A stretch of 64,000 bases of DNA. Origin: Rhexocercosporidium sp. MPI-PUGE-AT-0058 (taxonomy: Eukaryota; Ascomycota; Leotiomycetes; Helotiales). The notes beneath the pieces are model-generated. The model ran no database searches and was not told the origin of the DNA. It saw only the letters and a program-made list of their open reading frames with translations. Position numbers and translations under genes: made by a program. Below are positions 45,235-58,400 of the stretch, piece by piece. Where the stretch lies: the NCBI GenBank assembly GCA_020746875.1, contig JAGTJL010000014.1, positions 2,046,001 through 2,110,000 of the forward strand, read 5' to 3'. How positions within the stretch are numbered: position 1 is the first letter of the stretch; every line of letters starts with the position of its first letter.

Positions 45235-48200
45235 TTAATTTATTACTTTAGTTTAGCCGTCGACGTTAGAGTTATATGCCGTCGTTAATTTTACTTTAAT
45301 ATTAAGGATACGGCAGTATTCTTTTTAAAAAGAAGAGACGAATTACAGTCCGCGGTTTAAAAGAATTAAATTCGATATGCTAAAGTGACGAGTTTAATAG
45401 ATAAGAAAGAGGGTAGCCATTTCTTTAATTATAATTATGTCGTAATAAGATATAAAGACCGGTTTTTTAAATAGGCGGTTTATAATTACTATAGTAAAGT
45501 TATAATTACTTTTATTTAATAGTAATTTCGTAAAATCTATTATAAAGTGTTAATATAGCTAGGCGGGGATAGGCAAAGAATATAAAAAACTAAATGTCTT
45601 ATTTCTTTTGGCCTTTTATTTAAAACAATTATAATTCGCGATATAACGGCTTACGTTAATAAAAAGGCCATTTTAATAGTATTTACGGCTTAATAATACC
45701 TTTATTTTCCCGATTCCGACATAAGCGACTAAGGGTTATAAGTATATATGCCGTAATAGCGACGTGCGAAGCTCCGGCGGTTTTATAAGCACTTTTAAAC
45801 GTCTTTAAAAAAGAAGCTTGCCGTTAGACAACTTGTAGTCTAAGTCGTTTTCGCGGGCTCTTTATTAAAAAAGCTTTAATAAAAGAGACTCTTTATTAGC
45901 CGTAAGCACTTAGTCGATTACGTTATATTCGGCGATATTATAAACAATTATAAAGTTAAGGTTTAGCTTATTTAAGGCAAATGCCTTTAAGTCGATTAAT
46001 ATAAGATCTTATCTTAGAGCTTACTTTACTTTTTAGTCGGCCTCTTAGTCTACTTTTACGGGAGCTAAAGAGGCGGCTAGAGTAACGGCCGTACGACTAC
46101 TCTGCACACACCGTCCTAAGATTTCCAATTAGGCGCTTTACGTTATTATCGAATAAAAAGTAGTTTTATAAGAAAGAGGTATATTTAAATACTTTAGCTA
46201 AGTGGCCTCGGCTAGGAAACGCTCTTTTCTTAGAGGTATTTTATTCACTAGTTTAGTTACTCGTTTAAGAAACCCCGCTTAACATATTTTCTGATTAAGT
46301 AGTCGCGACGACTTAAAGGAGTCGACGGCTATTAATTAAAAGTTAGCGGTAATTAAAAGGTCGATTTTGTCGTCCGTAATAAATTGCTGACTATAAATAG
46401 CTTACTTATAAGCCTCTATTACCGTAAGGTCTTAATCTCTTTAAGAAAGAATATTAATAAAAGTATTTATAGTCTTAATATAATATATAATCGTAAAATA
46501 GAATTCCGTAAAGAACTCGGCTTAACGTGTTTACTTAGCCCTAAGATTTTTAATAATTATAAAGTATTTTAAAGCTTAGTAATTTATATATACGTAAACG
46601 TTTTTTTAAATACTTAATAATTTCAGGCGGTATTACTTAAACGACTAAAAAATCGTTAATATTTCTTTATTATAAATTAAATAATTAAGCTTAGGATCCG
46701 CTATAATCTTAAAAAAGTAACTTATAAAATAGAAAATACCGTTTTCTTAAAGTTAAAATAATACGCTAGTAACGACTCCGTTAAAAGAGTCGGTCTTTAG
46801 CCGCGTCTACTTTACTAAGTCGTAATAATAAAGGACCGGTATAAATTAAAGGGCTTTTTAAAGAGTTTTCTACGCGTTTTTATAGGCGTTGTCGAAGTTA
46901 AAGGGCACGTCCTTCCCGGTAAGTATTATAAGGGGTTAAGCGATATAATTATAATCCTTAATAAACCGACGGTAAAAGTTATAAAAATTAAAGTAACTTT
47001 ATATATTACGTACGTTGTCGGCGTATTTTCAGTTTTTAATTACGCTAACCTTTTCTAAGTTTACTTTTATATTATTAATATTAATAATAAAACTTAAAAA
47101 CTTTGTTTTTTATACGTTAAACTCGGACTTTTTAATGTCGGCCTAGAGTCTATGTACTTATAATATTATTATAACCTTTTTAACGTACATCTCGTATTCT
47201 TTAAAGGTTAATAAATATATAAAGATATTATTTATATAGGCCGCGCAAAAGTCGTTTAAATGTTTTATTAAAATATCGTTAATAAACCGCTAAAAGGTCG
47301 TCGGGCCATTTATAAGGCTAAAAAGGAGGACTTTATATTTATACGTATTATACCGAGTGCGGAAGGTCGTGTAGTCTTTACTCTCGGGAGACATGCGAAT
47401 GCGGTGGAAAGTTTATTATATATTAAGCTTAATAAAAACCTTTACTTTATAAATGCGTGCTATTATTTTATTAATTAAAGAAATTAAGTACGGGTCCTTT
47501 TTAAATAAGGCATTTAGCTTCCGGTAGTCGACATATAGTCGGAGACTGCCATTGGCTTTCTTAGCGAAGAGGATAAAGGCCGTATATAATACGCTAAAGG
47601 ACTTAATAAAACCTTTATATAAGTTATTTATAATATATTACTTAGTTTTCGACAGTTATTCTTTAATTATACGCCGAAGAAATTTAAAAAAAATAAGTCG
47701 TTCTTTTTAATAAACTCGATTTAATAATCTATACCTTAGCGATGCGTTAATAACTTATTAAAGGCTCGCCGGGGGAAAAGAGGAATATATTTTTAATATT
47801 TAATAAGGAGCTTTTTATTTATTAATTTATTATTATATACGTATTTAATCTTTAAGGCTTCTTTTAAGGTTAAATCTCCATTTATTAACGCGAGCTTAAC
47901 ACTTAATTAATTTAAGGCTTTTCGTCGGCGGCGAGTTAACTCTTAATCGATTTTATATATTAATATTATAAAGGTTTTTACCTTATTTTTCTTAGCTTTT
48001 TTAAGTCGGAGGTATGTCGTAGACATCGCCGCTGCTAATATTAAGAAGATTTCCGTAATAAGCGTCTTAGGCTAGTAATTTGCCGGGGAGGCTTTACGGG
48101 CTTTTCTGTCTTTAAGTAATAATCCTGAATCACGGGATATTAAAGGGTTTAATTAATTTTTTATAATACGTAAGCGCTCCTTAACCTTTTTAATAAAGCT

Positions 48201-50527
48201 CGAGGGTCGAGTCGGCGAGACGCTGGCTATAGGTTATATAAAGACCTTAGACTTAAGGGAATCGTCGAGTACCGCAATCCTGGCTTACTTTTAGCGATAA
48301 TTATTTAGGTTTAAGAAGGCGTCCTTTTGTTTCGTATTAAGTTAGTAAGACTTAATAATTAGCTTATTAAAACGGTTAATATTAACAAAGACTTATTAAT
48401 TAAAGTATGGCTATACGGACATATTTAACGGCTATTTTAGTCGGTTATAGTTCTTAATATACGACTATTTTAAGTCGTAATACTTAAGAAACTTCCGATT
48501 AATTAAGACGTCGGTGTTTTTTAAGTTAATTATTAGAAAAGGGAAGTTAATTCGTCGGCGGTTAATAATTAAAATAAATAAGACAGCCGTATCGATTGGC
48601 TTGCCTTTCTTATTATTATAGCTAGTTAAGACGATTAGCTAAGGAAGTGTTATAAAAGAAATATTAAATTACTTAACGAATCGGTATATAAGAAAAGTCT
48701 TAATTATATTAAAAATATTTACTTTATTATTAATATGCGTAAGTATTTTAATAAAGAATTTAATCTTTTTTAATTTAATATTAATTAAGAATTGTCGTCC
48801 TTTAATAAAAGCACGGAAATTAAATGCCAAGTCCTTTTATAAGTTATGGCTTACGCTAAAGTATAAGTTTTTATCACGGCTTAAGAGTTTTTTAAAAGTT
48901 CGTCGCTTTTTAACTTTTTACTTACGATTAACTCGGAAATTAACTTATTAAGGGCTTAGTATCTTTAGCGCTTAAGGCAGTCGCTAGCTTAATAATTAGT
49001 CTTATTATAATAAAGGCAAGTATTAAAGGAGACGTCTTTAAGAGTAAAAGGCGGTATAAGAAACTTAAGACGACGGAGGAACGGCGCCGGGGATAACGAG
49101 CGCGGGCGAACCTCTAGCGACAGTTTATAAGTTAATATTAAAAGTCTTTATGCTATTATAGCCGGCGTAAAAGAGGTTATACGCCAGCCTTCCTTTTTAA
49201 AAATGCCGCACGCGTTATAGCTATTAAAAGTAACGTTAACTTAAGCCTTATAAGTCGTTACGGCCTCCTTTAATATAATATTACGGGATTCTTAATCTAT
49301 AATAATTAAGAATTTATTTAAGGCTATATAATTTCTGTTTATTTTATATTTTTTTATATAAATTATACGCTTAAGGGCCGAAGAGACTTTTTCGCATACG
49401 TCCTCGAACCAGCGGGAGCAAGTAATCTTATTAATAATAGCGTAAGAAGTGAATTTAACTCGGAAGTTATTATAAGTTATATTACTTATTAATAGCTAGT
49501 TATATATTCTCTTAATAACTTAGACTCGGTTATAGTCAAAAAATCGTTAGTTTAAGGCCGTTAAAACGTCGGCGGCAGTTTTAAAAGTACCGATAAATTC
49601 GGGGTTTATATATTAAAAAATAATAGTCTTTACCTCGTTAATAATACATCGAAAGTAAGTCTTAACTTATAATATTTTATTTTTAAAATTACTTAAATAT
49701 TTTTTTATAAATAGCTTTATTTTTATTTTTTAAGTATTATATTTAATATTACCTTTATAGTCGTTAAAAGGGATATAGGGGTATTTAACTTTAAAAGGCT
49801 TTATAACTTAAATCGAATTATTTAGCTTTAATAAGTAATAATTAGTGATTGGCTAAAAGTCCGCCGTAAGAATACGTACCAATCGATCGCTTTAAAGGGA
49901 AGGAGTGTAAGTCTTTTAGCGGGGGTTATTAAAAGTATATTAGTCGAGGGCTTATTTAATAGCGGCAGTAATAATAAAATTAACGGAGATCTCGATTAAT
50001 TAATTTACTTTTGCTTATTAAGCGAGGGTAAAGCCCTTTATAGTAGCGGTAAGCTTTAGCGAGGCGTCGAAGTAATTCTGAGGTTTATTTTTTAAGTCGG
50101 AATTAAGTTTTTCGAAGTTGTCGGGTTCCTTTATAAGAGTCTCGACCGAAGGAATAAGGGTATTAATAAAGCCTAGCCGCAAGAGGGCGCTTCTCTCTTT
50201 AGAGCTTCGCCGACGGGGGGGAGAAGTCGGAAGTGGTGGCAGCATAAGGTAAAGAGGTGTTTAAAGTTATTAATTAATTTATTAATTAAACATAAGTCGA
50301 AGTCGAAGTTCGAATAGCGCGCGTTAAGTTACATAAGGTAAGTTAACGGTAAGGGGTTTTCTAGCTTTTTTTAGGGCAACTTATTATTAATAGAGAGGTA
50401 CTTATTTGTCGAATAGGCCAAAGTATTAAGGTTTGTCGTCAACTTATTATAAAGGTAGAGAGACGTGACGCGTAAGACTTAGTAAAATATAACGCTTTAT
50501 AACGAAGGGGTTCTTAGTCTTTTTTTA
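45235..50527 (-). pseudogene. gag-pol of element E, RIP-destroyed
   Basis: The right-hand part begins with the Gag N-terminus at 50245 (MLPPLPTSPPRRRSSKER, open for 75 codons). A zinc-knuckle remnant (CLYYNKTNYxASDCLK) is at about 48970-49020 and RT remnants at 47220-47420. Integrase must lie left of about 46500 but is unreadable. Cys-to-Tyr and His-to-Tyr changes and dense TAA/TAG fit RIP. Confidence 0.65.
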
Positions 50528-50782
50528 TATTACGGCTAATTAAAGGTTAATATAGTATAAGAAATAGCTTTATATTTAGACTTAAAGCTACGCTTAAAAT
50601 TAAAAAGAAAAGACAAAGAGAAAAGAAGAGCTTTTTATAAGAGGGAGCTCTAGTATAAATACACAAAGGGTCCCCCTAGCCTTTCCCGATTAGGCCTAGC
50701 GCCATGGCTGCCATGCCAAGGCGATGTTACGAGCGATGCCGAGCTCACTCGGTTAGAATACGAGGCGCCAAGAATCGTAATA
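50528..50782 (-). repeat. LTR of element E (5' LTR in element sense)
   Basis: Partner of 41930-42184. It starts TATTACGG, ends GTAATA, and is followed by the TSD ttaat. Confidence 0.85.
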
Positions 50783-50787
50783 TTAAT

Positions 50788-51428
50788 CTGATTATTAATC
50801 GATTAACGTGATTATTTTTGCTCATGCTGGAGAGATTATAACGCCGAAAAAAAAGAATATTCGAGAATATAAAACCTTAAAAAGATAAATAATAATAAAA
50901 AGGAATTTAAAAAACTAGAATAACTAAATAAAGCATATATTAAAAAATTTAATTCTAATCTCAGTTAAATATAAGAAAAGTAAAGCTTTAAACTATTTTA
51001 GTAATAAAAAGCTTATTTTAATCATCGTAACTCGTCTTAGTTTCTTCTAATCCTACTCGCTAAGAATTAATATTCTCAATAATATTATTAAGTTAAAACT
51101 TATATAAAAGATAACTAAGGATTTCGAGCTACTAAAAAGTAATAAGCGGAAGTAAAGTGATAGAGACTGAGCGTGGAGAATAAATGAGCCGAAGGTAAGG
51201 AAGTGTAAGGAAAAGTAAGGAAGGCTAAGCGCGAGATAAGGCGAGAGCGAGAAAAGCGGCGAGGGGTCACGTGCAGTCTCGCTTGCGAGCACGCAGGACA
51301 AGGTGATTATTCTGGATAACAACAGAGCAGATAATGAGATAACATTCACTATCTAGCGTTAACATAAGCCCTCATACACTTATACAAGGTGTTCCTGCCC
51401 AAGCCCTCCAATAAATACGACCGGCGAC
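50788..51428. other. AT-rich border of the second island
   Basis: AT-rich to about 51130, then a purine-rich plus strand with repeated AAGTAAGGAAG-type words (51170-51260). A 98-codon minus frame at 51053-51349 is low-complexity and not called. Confidence 0.4.
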
Positions 51429-51655
51429 TTACCACCAGTGATCTTCCTCCTTCCTCTCAGCTAATCCCTCCACATCCCAATTTGAGCTTACGTACTTTCC
51501 TGTCAAAAAAGCCCGCCTTCTCAGTTGCAAGCCAGACCCCGATACCTCCTACAAGCTCTGGAGTATCTAACGAAAAGCGAACGAAGGAGTCTAATGTTAT
51601 ATCTGGCTCTATAGTTCCTGGGTGCAGTGCGACGGCCTTTAGGTTCGGTTCTTAG
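51429..51655 (-). pseudogene. Short-chain dehydrogenase/reductase C-terminal relic
   Basis: Minus-strand reading gives NLKAVALHPGTIEPDITL, DSFVRFSLDTPELVGGIGVW and LATEKAGF. After a run of six T (plus strand 51505-51510) it continues one base out of phase with LTGKYVSSNWDVEGL and AERKE. This is the C-terminal substrate-loop and tail pattern of fungal SDR enzymes (HPG.(V/I)xTDMT, then FLxGKYVSxNWDVxEL). The catalytic YxxxK and the Rossmann part are absent. The frameshift sits in the homopolymer. It lies about 760 bp beyond the NRPS stop and on the same strand. Confidence 0.65.
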
Positions 51656-52414
51656 TATATATATAAGTTCTAAGCTAAATCTGGATGAGCTTCGAGATAG
51701 AGGGGAGTGATAATTGATGAGGATGATTGTGGAACGAGATGCAAGGTTTTGAGGTTGAACCGTCCAATATATACTGAAGGTCACCTTGCCGTGTAGCACG
51801 ACAACTTCACTATTTTGGAATCATCGTGCAGCTTTCATGGTCGGCGGACTTCTCAGCAGGTGGAATTGTGGAAACCAACGGACTAATCCGGACATTCACA
51901 TTGGCTATGTATGAGTCTATTCCTGTATTCTTGAGGCGTGTGTAGATGGACTTGTCTGAATGCTCTTCAACCTTTCGATTTGAACACAGTACGGAGGGGG
52001 GAAGGTTACTAGACTACGCTTTGCGCCACCGGCGCATGACAAGATAATGAATTCCGAGCCTGGCTAGATTCCAGGCGAGGAGCTGTTTTCATCACTAAGC
52101 GAAAAGTTAGTCAGCCTCGGATTAAACAGCATTAGATCTCTTCTGAAGTTTAGCCTTATTGGGACAGTAACATTCTACTGTGAATCTTAATATGCGAGTT
52201 CCGCTATCCAGCACGGTGTAGGGAATACGTAGGAGGCAGCACAATACGGAGTTTTTTGTGGAAATTTTGACCCTTATGAATCATGTTGATTATCAAATCT
52301 ACGGACAATGGGGAGGTATAATGTCTTGCGTATCCCAAATCTTGAGACACGTTCAAGCAATTTCAAACTATAGCAGAACAGATTTCACTAGACATAGAAG
52401 AGAAGAGAAAGGTG
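51656..52414. other. 3' flank of the NRPS gene
   Basis: Normal composition. Short frames at 51521-51799 (-) and 52258-52455 (+) lack domains. No gene recognised; contains the NRPS 3' UTR. Confidence 0.4.
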
Positions 52415-55400
52415 CTATATCCGACAAGAAAGTAGCGCAGCTTGAGAAAGCATAGTGGGGTTGTCAATGACATCTTCCGGCGACAAGTGAAAGCCTTGTC
52501 TCTCGAAATCCCAGGAAATCTGAGCAGCTGTTAGTAGATCCCCACGCAGACTGAAGAATGGCGTGTTGTCTGTCGTGCCAGCAGGTAGGGCATTGTTTTC
52601 CGCACCGAAGATACTGGACCAAGTCGCTTGCACGATTGCAAGTAGTTCGGGACTTGGTGAGAGCGCTAGTGACGAAGAAATAGCCTTGTCGGGAAGTGGG
52701 AGAGGTAGTCGCGCTTGGTTTTTGGCCAGCGGGTTTTCCAGGGAGGTATCTGGGCTATTGGATAGCCTGTGGATATTTTCGCAAAGCAAATCGAGAATTT
52801 CTTGAGCCATTTTCGTGGGAAGAGTATTGCTAGAATACGTGAAGTCAACATAAAAGTTGTCTCCAGCCGGACCCGTCCAGATCCAAACATCCGAAACATC
52901 ATGGTCGGGTGTGAAGTTTCCCAGTCTCATTTCAACATGCCCCCACATGTCCAAAGCATCCATGCCGACGTTGAAGTTCGTGTGCTGCAAGATCGAGCTG
53001 AACCGGGTCCATTTGGGCCAATGAGTACATTTTTCGATGATTTGGTGAAGTCCAAGAGTTTCGTAAGGTAACATGTCCAGATGCTGGTCTTGGACTTGGT
53101 GGAGAAGCTTTGAAAACGTCGCGACTGAGTCGAGCTTTACTCGCACTGGAACAAGATTCATGCATGGCCCCACGATCTCATCAATTCCTTGCATTGAAGC
53201 ACTCCGTCCTGTGGTGATCTGCCCAAAGGTCACATCTGAGTTGGCTGAGAACTTGGCGAGAACCAAAGACCAAGCTGCCTTAACTATCGTTGCGAAAGTG
53301 ATACCAGGGACTTTATTTTCAGGCGCAGCCACAGTCCGTTTCAGAGATCGGTCGATCGAATTTCGGTAAGATAGTCCTTTGTGATCAACAATGCGAGTCA
53401 TCGTAGAGCCTTCGAGATGAAGTCGCCAAAAAGATTCAGCTTCTAATCTTTGCGACGCCTGAAACGCAGAAATGAAATGGTGATAGGGCGAGCTGTTGGT
53501 GAATTCTTCCCCGCGATATGCAGCCTTTAAATCCCTGATGATGATTGGTACAGAGATTCCGTCATAGAGCGAGTGAGAAATTCGCATCAGTAATTGGTAT
53601 CCTTCACATCCTTGATTCACCAACGAAAATCGAATTATTGGATATCCGAAGCATACCGAACGTTCCATATCACGTCCAATAATTGTTGATTGGGCTTCCT
53701 TGTTGCCTCCGCTCTCACGTATTTCAAACTCCGGGATCATACTCTTCATAACCACCTGAAAGAGTTTGTCCCTATGAGGAACGAAGACCGTACGAAGGAC
53801 TGTGTGACGGTCAAGTAGTCTTTGGCATGCATCATGCAGTCTTTCCAGATCCAGGGGCCCTTTGAAGTGGAAGACAAAGTAGTTGTTGTATCCTCGAGTT
53901 CTCAACTGTCCACAACCTTGAGTCCAACGTTGATAATCGGAAGCCTCGAGGATATCTTCGATCTCTCCTAGACCTGGAGATATTTGAGGACGCAAGACAT
54001 TCTCGATGAAATCAGGCACATCTTGAATTTTAGCTGTCGAAAAGGGCGTATAGGTGACGATTTTTGTCGATTTTGCTGAAAGATTCTCCACTTTCTTGGC
54101 CATGTCCGCGAGCTTTGGCGAGGTAAAAATCGACCTGATGGTCAAGAAAAGACCATCTTCTCTTGCAGAAGCAGAAAGTCGCATTGCCGCTACAGAATCT
54201 CCCCCAAGCCGCAGAAAACTCGAGTTTGCGCCAATCAAATTTGGGTTGGTGGTCAAAACCTTTGACCATAAATGCTGGAGCCGTCTTTGCATCTCTGTCG
54301 AGGGAAGCTTGACAACATCTTGGCCATTCAGCAAGTACGGAATAATCTTCTCATTTGTAAGGCTTTGACCAACAGCCTTGAGAGATTTTCTATCCACTTT
54401 GCCCCCAGCAGTCAGAGGCATGTGGCAAAGGGGGATGAATGCCGTTGGCACCATATGAGCTGGGAGTATCTGTTCCAACTCTGACCTCATCCTGCTCAGG
54501 ATCTCGATGTTGGCGGAGTCCAGGGGAAGAATAATTCCGTTAGGTTCTTCGGCAGAACTTGAGGTGTTTTGCATTTGGATAAACGCTACCAGGGTGGCAT
54601 CTCTTTTACCGTCGGAAAAGTGGAGTACATCTACCACTGGGAAAAGGTCCGATGGGCTGCATTTCATAAGTCTTTGTTCGATTTCTCCAAGCTCGATTCG
54701 CTGTCCGTGGATCTTGACTTGCGTATCTCTCCGGCCAACGAAGCATATTTCTCCATCTGGGCCGTACCGAACCAGGTCTCCGGTCCTATAAAATCGTCTT
54801 TCTCTGCCAGAGCCGTCAACAGACCACTTCGGACTCCGTATGAACGCAGCGGCAGTTTTCTTGGGATCGTTTAAATATTCTCGGGCGAGCGTAGGTCCTT
54901 CAACGAGAAGCTCACCTACGCATCCGGCAGGGGCAAGTGTATTTGAGTCTGTGACCTCTGTGATCCACAATGTAGCACCGACTGGGTATCCAAGACTTGC
55001 TGGGTTGGCGCCCAGTGTCAACCTTGGGGCTCGACAACACCACTATTGATATATCAAATGTCAGTGTTGCTCCATCGAGAAATTGAAACTAAGCAGTAAC
55101 CAGGTCACTCACGATAGCGCATTCTGCTGGGCCTTGTCTCTCAATCAGCATATGAATAGGAGATTTTTGCACAGGAGTTGCAATCCAAATGCTGGGGTCG
55201 AAAACATACCATAGGAATTTATCAGATTCACATGTTCGGACCACGTTTCAATATTCTGGTTTGTGCAATGCTCCCCTCCAAGAACAAGAACTTTCAAATC
55301 AGGGACTTCCTGAGGTTTCAGAAACCCAGCGACAGTTGGCGTCAGGAACGTCCAATTGGCCTTCAAAGTGTTGATTGCAGCCGCTAGATTTCCCATGCGC

Positions 55401-58400
55401 TGCTCTTCGGATGGTACACAGACGCATCCACCTTGCATCAATGTCGTTAGAATTTCGCCCATACTAACATCGTAAGTATACGCTGCAAATTGAAGGACTC
55501 GCGATCTGGAGGTGATGTGAAGTGCCTTCGAATGCTCTTTAGCACTGCTGACGAACGCTCCGTGCTCCATAACGATACCTTTTGGGACACCGGTTGAACC
55601 AGAAGCTATCTACTGTCAGAACGTCTAAAGACATGTTGGTTAGAACTCACTGAAAACAACGAAAGCCGCATTAGTCGCCTTTCCAGGACAGCAGTTAACA
55701 CTCGCAAGAGAGGGAAGCTTGCCCATCATAGCTTTATCTACACTCAGAACAGTGACTCCCGACATGCTAAAACTGTCCTGGTATTGACTGCTCGTCAGAA
55801 CAACAGTCGCGGAGACATCCTGGATGATGAGGTCTTTTCTACTCTTTGGGTGCTTCGGGTCGAGTGATAAGTAGGCACCGTCTGCTTTTAGTACCGCTAG
55901 AATGGCGACGATGGTCCAAGCCGACTTGTCAAAACAGAGCGGAACGAAGATGTTTCGTCCAATTCCTAGGCTCTTAAGATGCTGGGCAAGGATCGTCGCC
56001 ATATGGTTGAGCGTCTCATAGGAAAAGCTAGCATCCCAAGACTCGACCGCAGGTGAGTCAGGCCTTAAAACGGCTTGATTCTCGATGATGTGATGAATGC
56101 AATCGTCGACAGCAGGATATTTTGACTTCTGGTTCCAATGCATGATTTCCATCCGATCTTTGCTACTGATAATCTCGATTTCCTTAACCCTCCGATCCTT
56201 TAAAGTGATGTTGTTGAGCTGATGAAGAACATGCTCGAATTGGTCCATCATTCGTTGCATTTGACGGACTGGGGTGGTGTTTTCGCGATACTGAGCAGTG
56301 ATCCTGACCTTGTTCTGGTAAAGCCGACACTCAACGATCAATGCATATGTCATCGTTACCATTTCTCCCTTGGCAAACAGCACATTTTCCTTCCAAATTT
56401 CACTACGCATATCTTCGGAACCTTCCGGCTGGATCACCAGGAGATTCTGAAAATTGCAAACTGTTTCCGCCTCTGCTCCAAAGGACTTTATGGTCTGAAG
56501 GCCTGTGTGCTCGAAAGGGATCATGTCTGTGGCCTGAATTTGCGTTCTGTGTAGAAAATTGTTCACGGACTCATTTCCATCAATCGAGATACATACTGGA
56601 ATAGTTGCTATCAGCGGACCTGTCATCTGCTCGATGTAAGGAAGCGAGGCATTCCGCCCAGTAGATATAGCGCCAAAGAAGACGTCTTCGGTATCTGCAT
56701 ATCTAGCCACAACCAGAGCCCATGCTGCTCTGATAACCGTCGACAGTGTGATTTCAGATCCAGAAGGTCGCTGGATATCTGTGTATTGGAAAATCTGGCT
56801 CTCGGCTGATACCTCTGCAGCGGGTCGTGGCTCAGGGAAGCTCGACAGAGACTTTCCGGAAAATTGGGAAAGCCAGAAGGATTTTGAAGTCTCAAAATCA
56901 GTACTCATCAAATGTTTGATGAAGTTAGCATAAGGTGGCGCAGTTGCGCTGACTGGTCCGTCCTCGTAAAGGTGGTTAAAGTCTTCCATGATCAAAATGA
57001 GCGACCAGCCATCGTAAAGTGAGTGATGAGTGGTCAAGACAAAGTTTGGGTCGGAATTTTCGGGGGTGATGATGGCGTATCGAACAAGGGGACCTCCATG
57101 GTCCATCTGATTCTTCTTGTCTTCTTTTAAATATAGATCTAAATCAGAACCATAACACCAATTGATTTCCTCATCGACAATGAATTGGATAGACTGCGAC
57201 CCTGTATGAGCAAGCCGTGTTCGAAGGATCGAATTTCTTTTGGCGGTCTCTTGCCAGGTTGCCTTGAAGTGATCAATATCGACATTTGATCGCAGAGTCA
57301 GCGTAATCTGGCTCATGTATGATCCAGGTTGTTTGATAGAGAGCAAAAAGAGACCTTCTTGCAGAGCAGATGTTGGGAAAGCATCTTCGATTTTCCCCCG
57401 GGGTATTTGATACCTTCCATACAATTTATTCAATACCGTGTCAACATCTTCAACCTTTGCAAGCAGTGAAAATGGCACGTGCTTCTCCTCAACCACATCG
57501 CCTATTTTGATCACGGCAGCTGCCATGTCCTCCAGACGGGTATTCTGGAAGATCTTGGCTACAGTGAGGGATAGTCCATTCTCACGAGCAAGAGTTGTTA
57601 AGTGCATCGCGCCAATGGAATCTCCGCCGAGCCTGAAGAAATTTGAGTCAAGTCCGATGGTGGAATAATCTTCGAGACGTAGGATCTTGCTCCAAATTTG
57701 CGCTAACGTCTTCTCGATGTCTGTATTAGGGGCTCGCTTCTTAACCTCAGCCAGAGAGTACTGTTCGATTTCCTTCTGTGAAAGTTTCAATGCGACTTGG
57801 CGCAGCTCTCGCCTGTTTGTCTTCCCTGAAGGGAGGAGGGGGATCCTGGCTAACGGAATGTACAAAGTGGGAATCATGTACGCAGGTAACGTCTCTGCTA
57901 GTACAACTTCGGCACTATTTATCGATTGCTTGAGATTTACCGACATGGGAAGCGTCAGTGCCCCAAATTCTGATCTAGACCATTGGGTTTGCCCATCAAA
58001 AGAGAAGAATGCAGCGAGTTGTTGACTCTCCCGACCAGGGAGCATTACCTGCTCAACAGCAACATGCCGAATTCCCTCGAGGTTATATTTGAGATGATGT
58101 TCAATATCCCCAAGCTCCATCCGCTGTCCTCGAACTTTTACCTGCGTGTCCTTTCGTTCAACAAATCGAATAGTTCCGTTCGGCACTCCTGACGTGTCGT
58201 AGCGTACTAGGTCTCCAGTCTTGTACATCCTCGAAACTGCGTTTGGACCGTTACTGGCTTTATTGCCGTCCGAGCCATTTCTGTCTATGGCCTGGCCATT
58301 CAACATACCCGCTGGTATCGACCCGTTGGAGCATTTTCCGTTGACGACATTCGTGATCATTCGAAGCTCTGGATTGTTGACGAAGACTTCCTTCGTCTTT

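Larger units (their letters stand above)
41930..50782 (-). mobile_element. Ty3/gypsy LTR retrotransposon E, RIP-degraded, containing element D
   Basis: 255-bp LTRs at 41930-42184 and 50528-50782, both flanked by ttaat (41925-41929 and 50783-50787). Termini read TATTACGG...GTAACA/GTAATA, from an original TGTTAC...GTAACA. Without element D and its duplication it is about 6.7 kb. Sense is minus: a polypurine tract abuts the left LTR. Gag starts near 50245, a zinc-knuckle remnant is at about 48970-49020, RT remnants at 47220-47420 (MSPESKDYTTFRTRY, YKVLLFSLINGPTTF), and a chromodomain-like end at about 42300-42440 (KLFYRIKWLGADEDLE). Stops are everywhere. Its RT resembles that of element B. Confidence 0.85.

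Noticed and set aside
52258..52455. Small plus-strand gene at the NRPS 3' end
   Set aside because: 65 codons overlapping the last NRPS codons on the opposite strand, with no domain or signal peptide.
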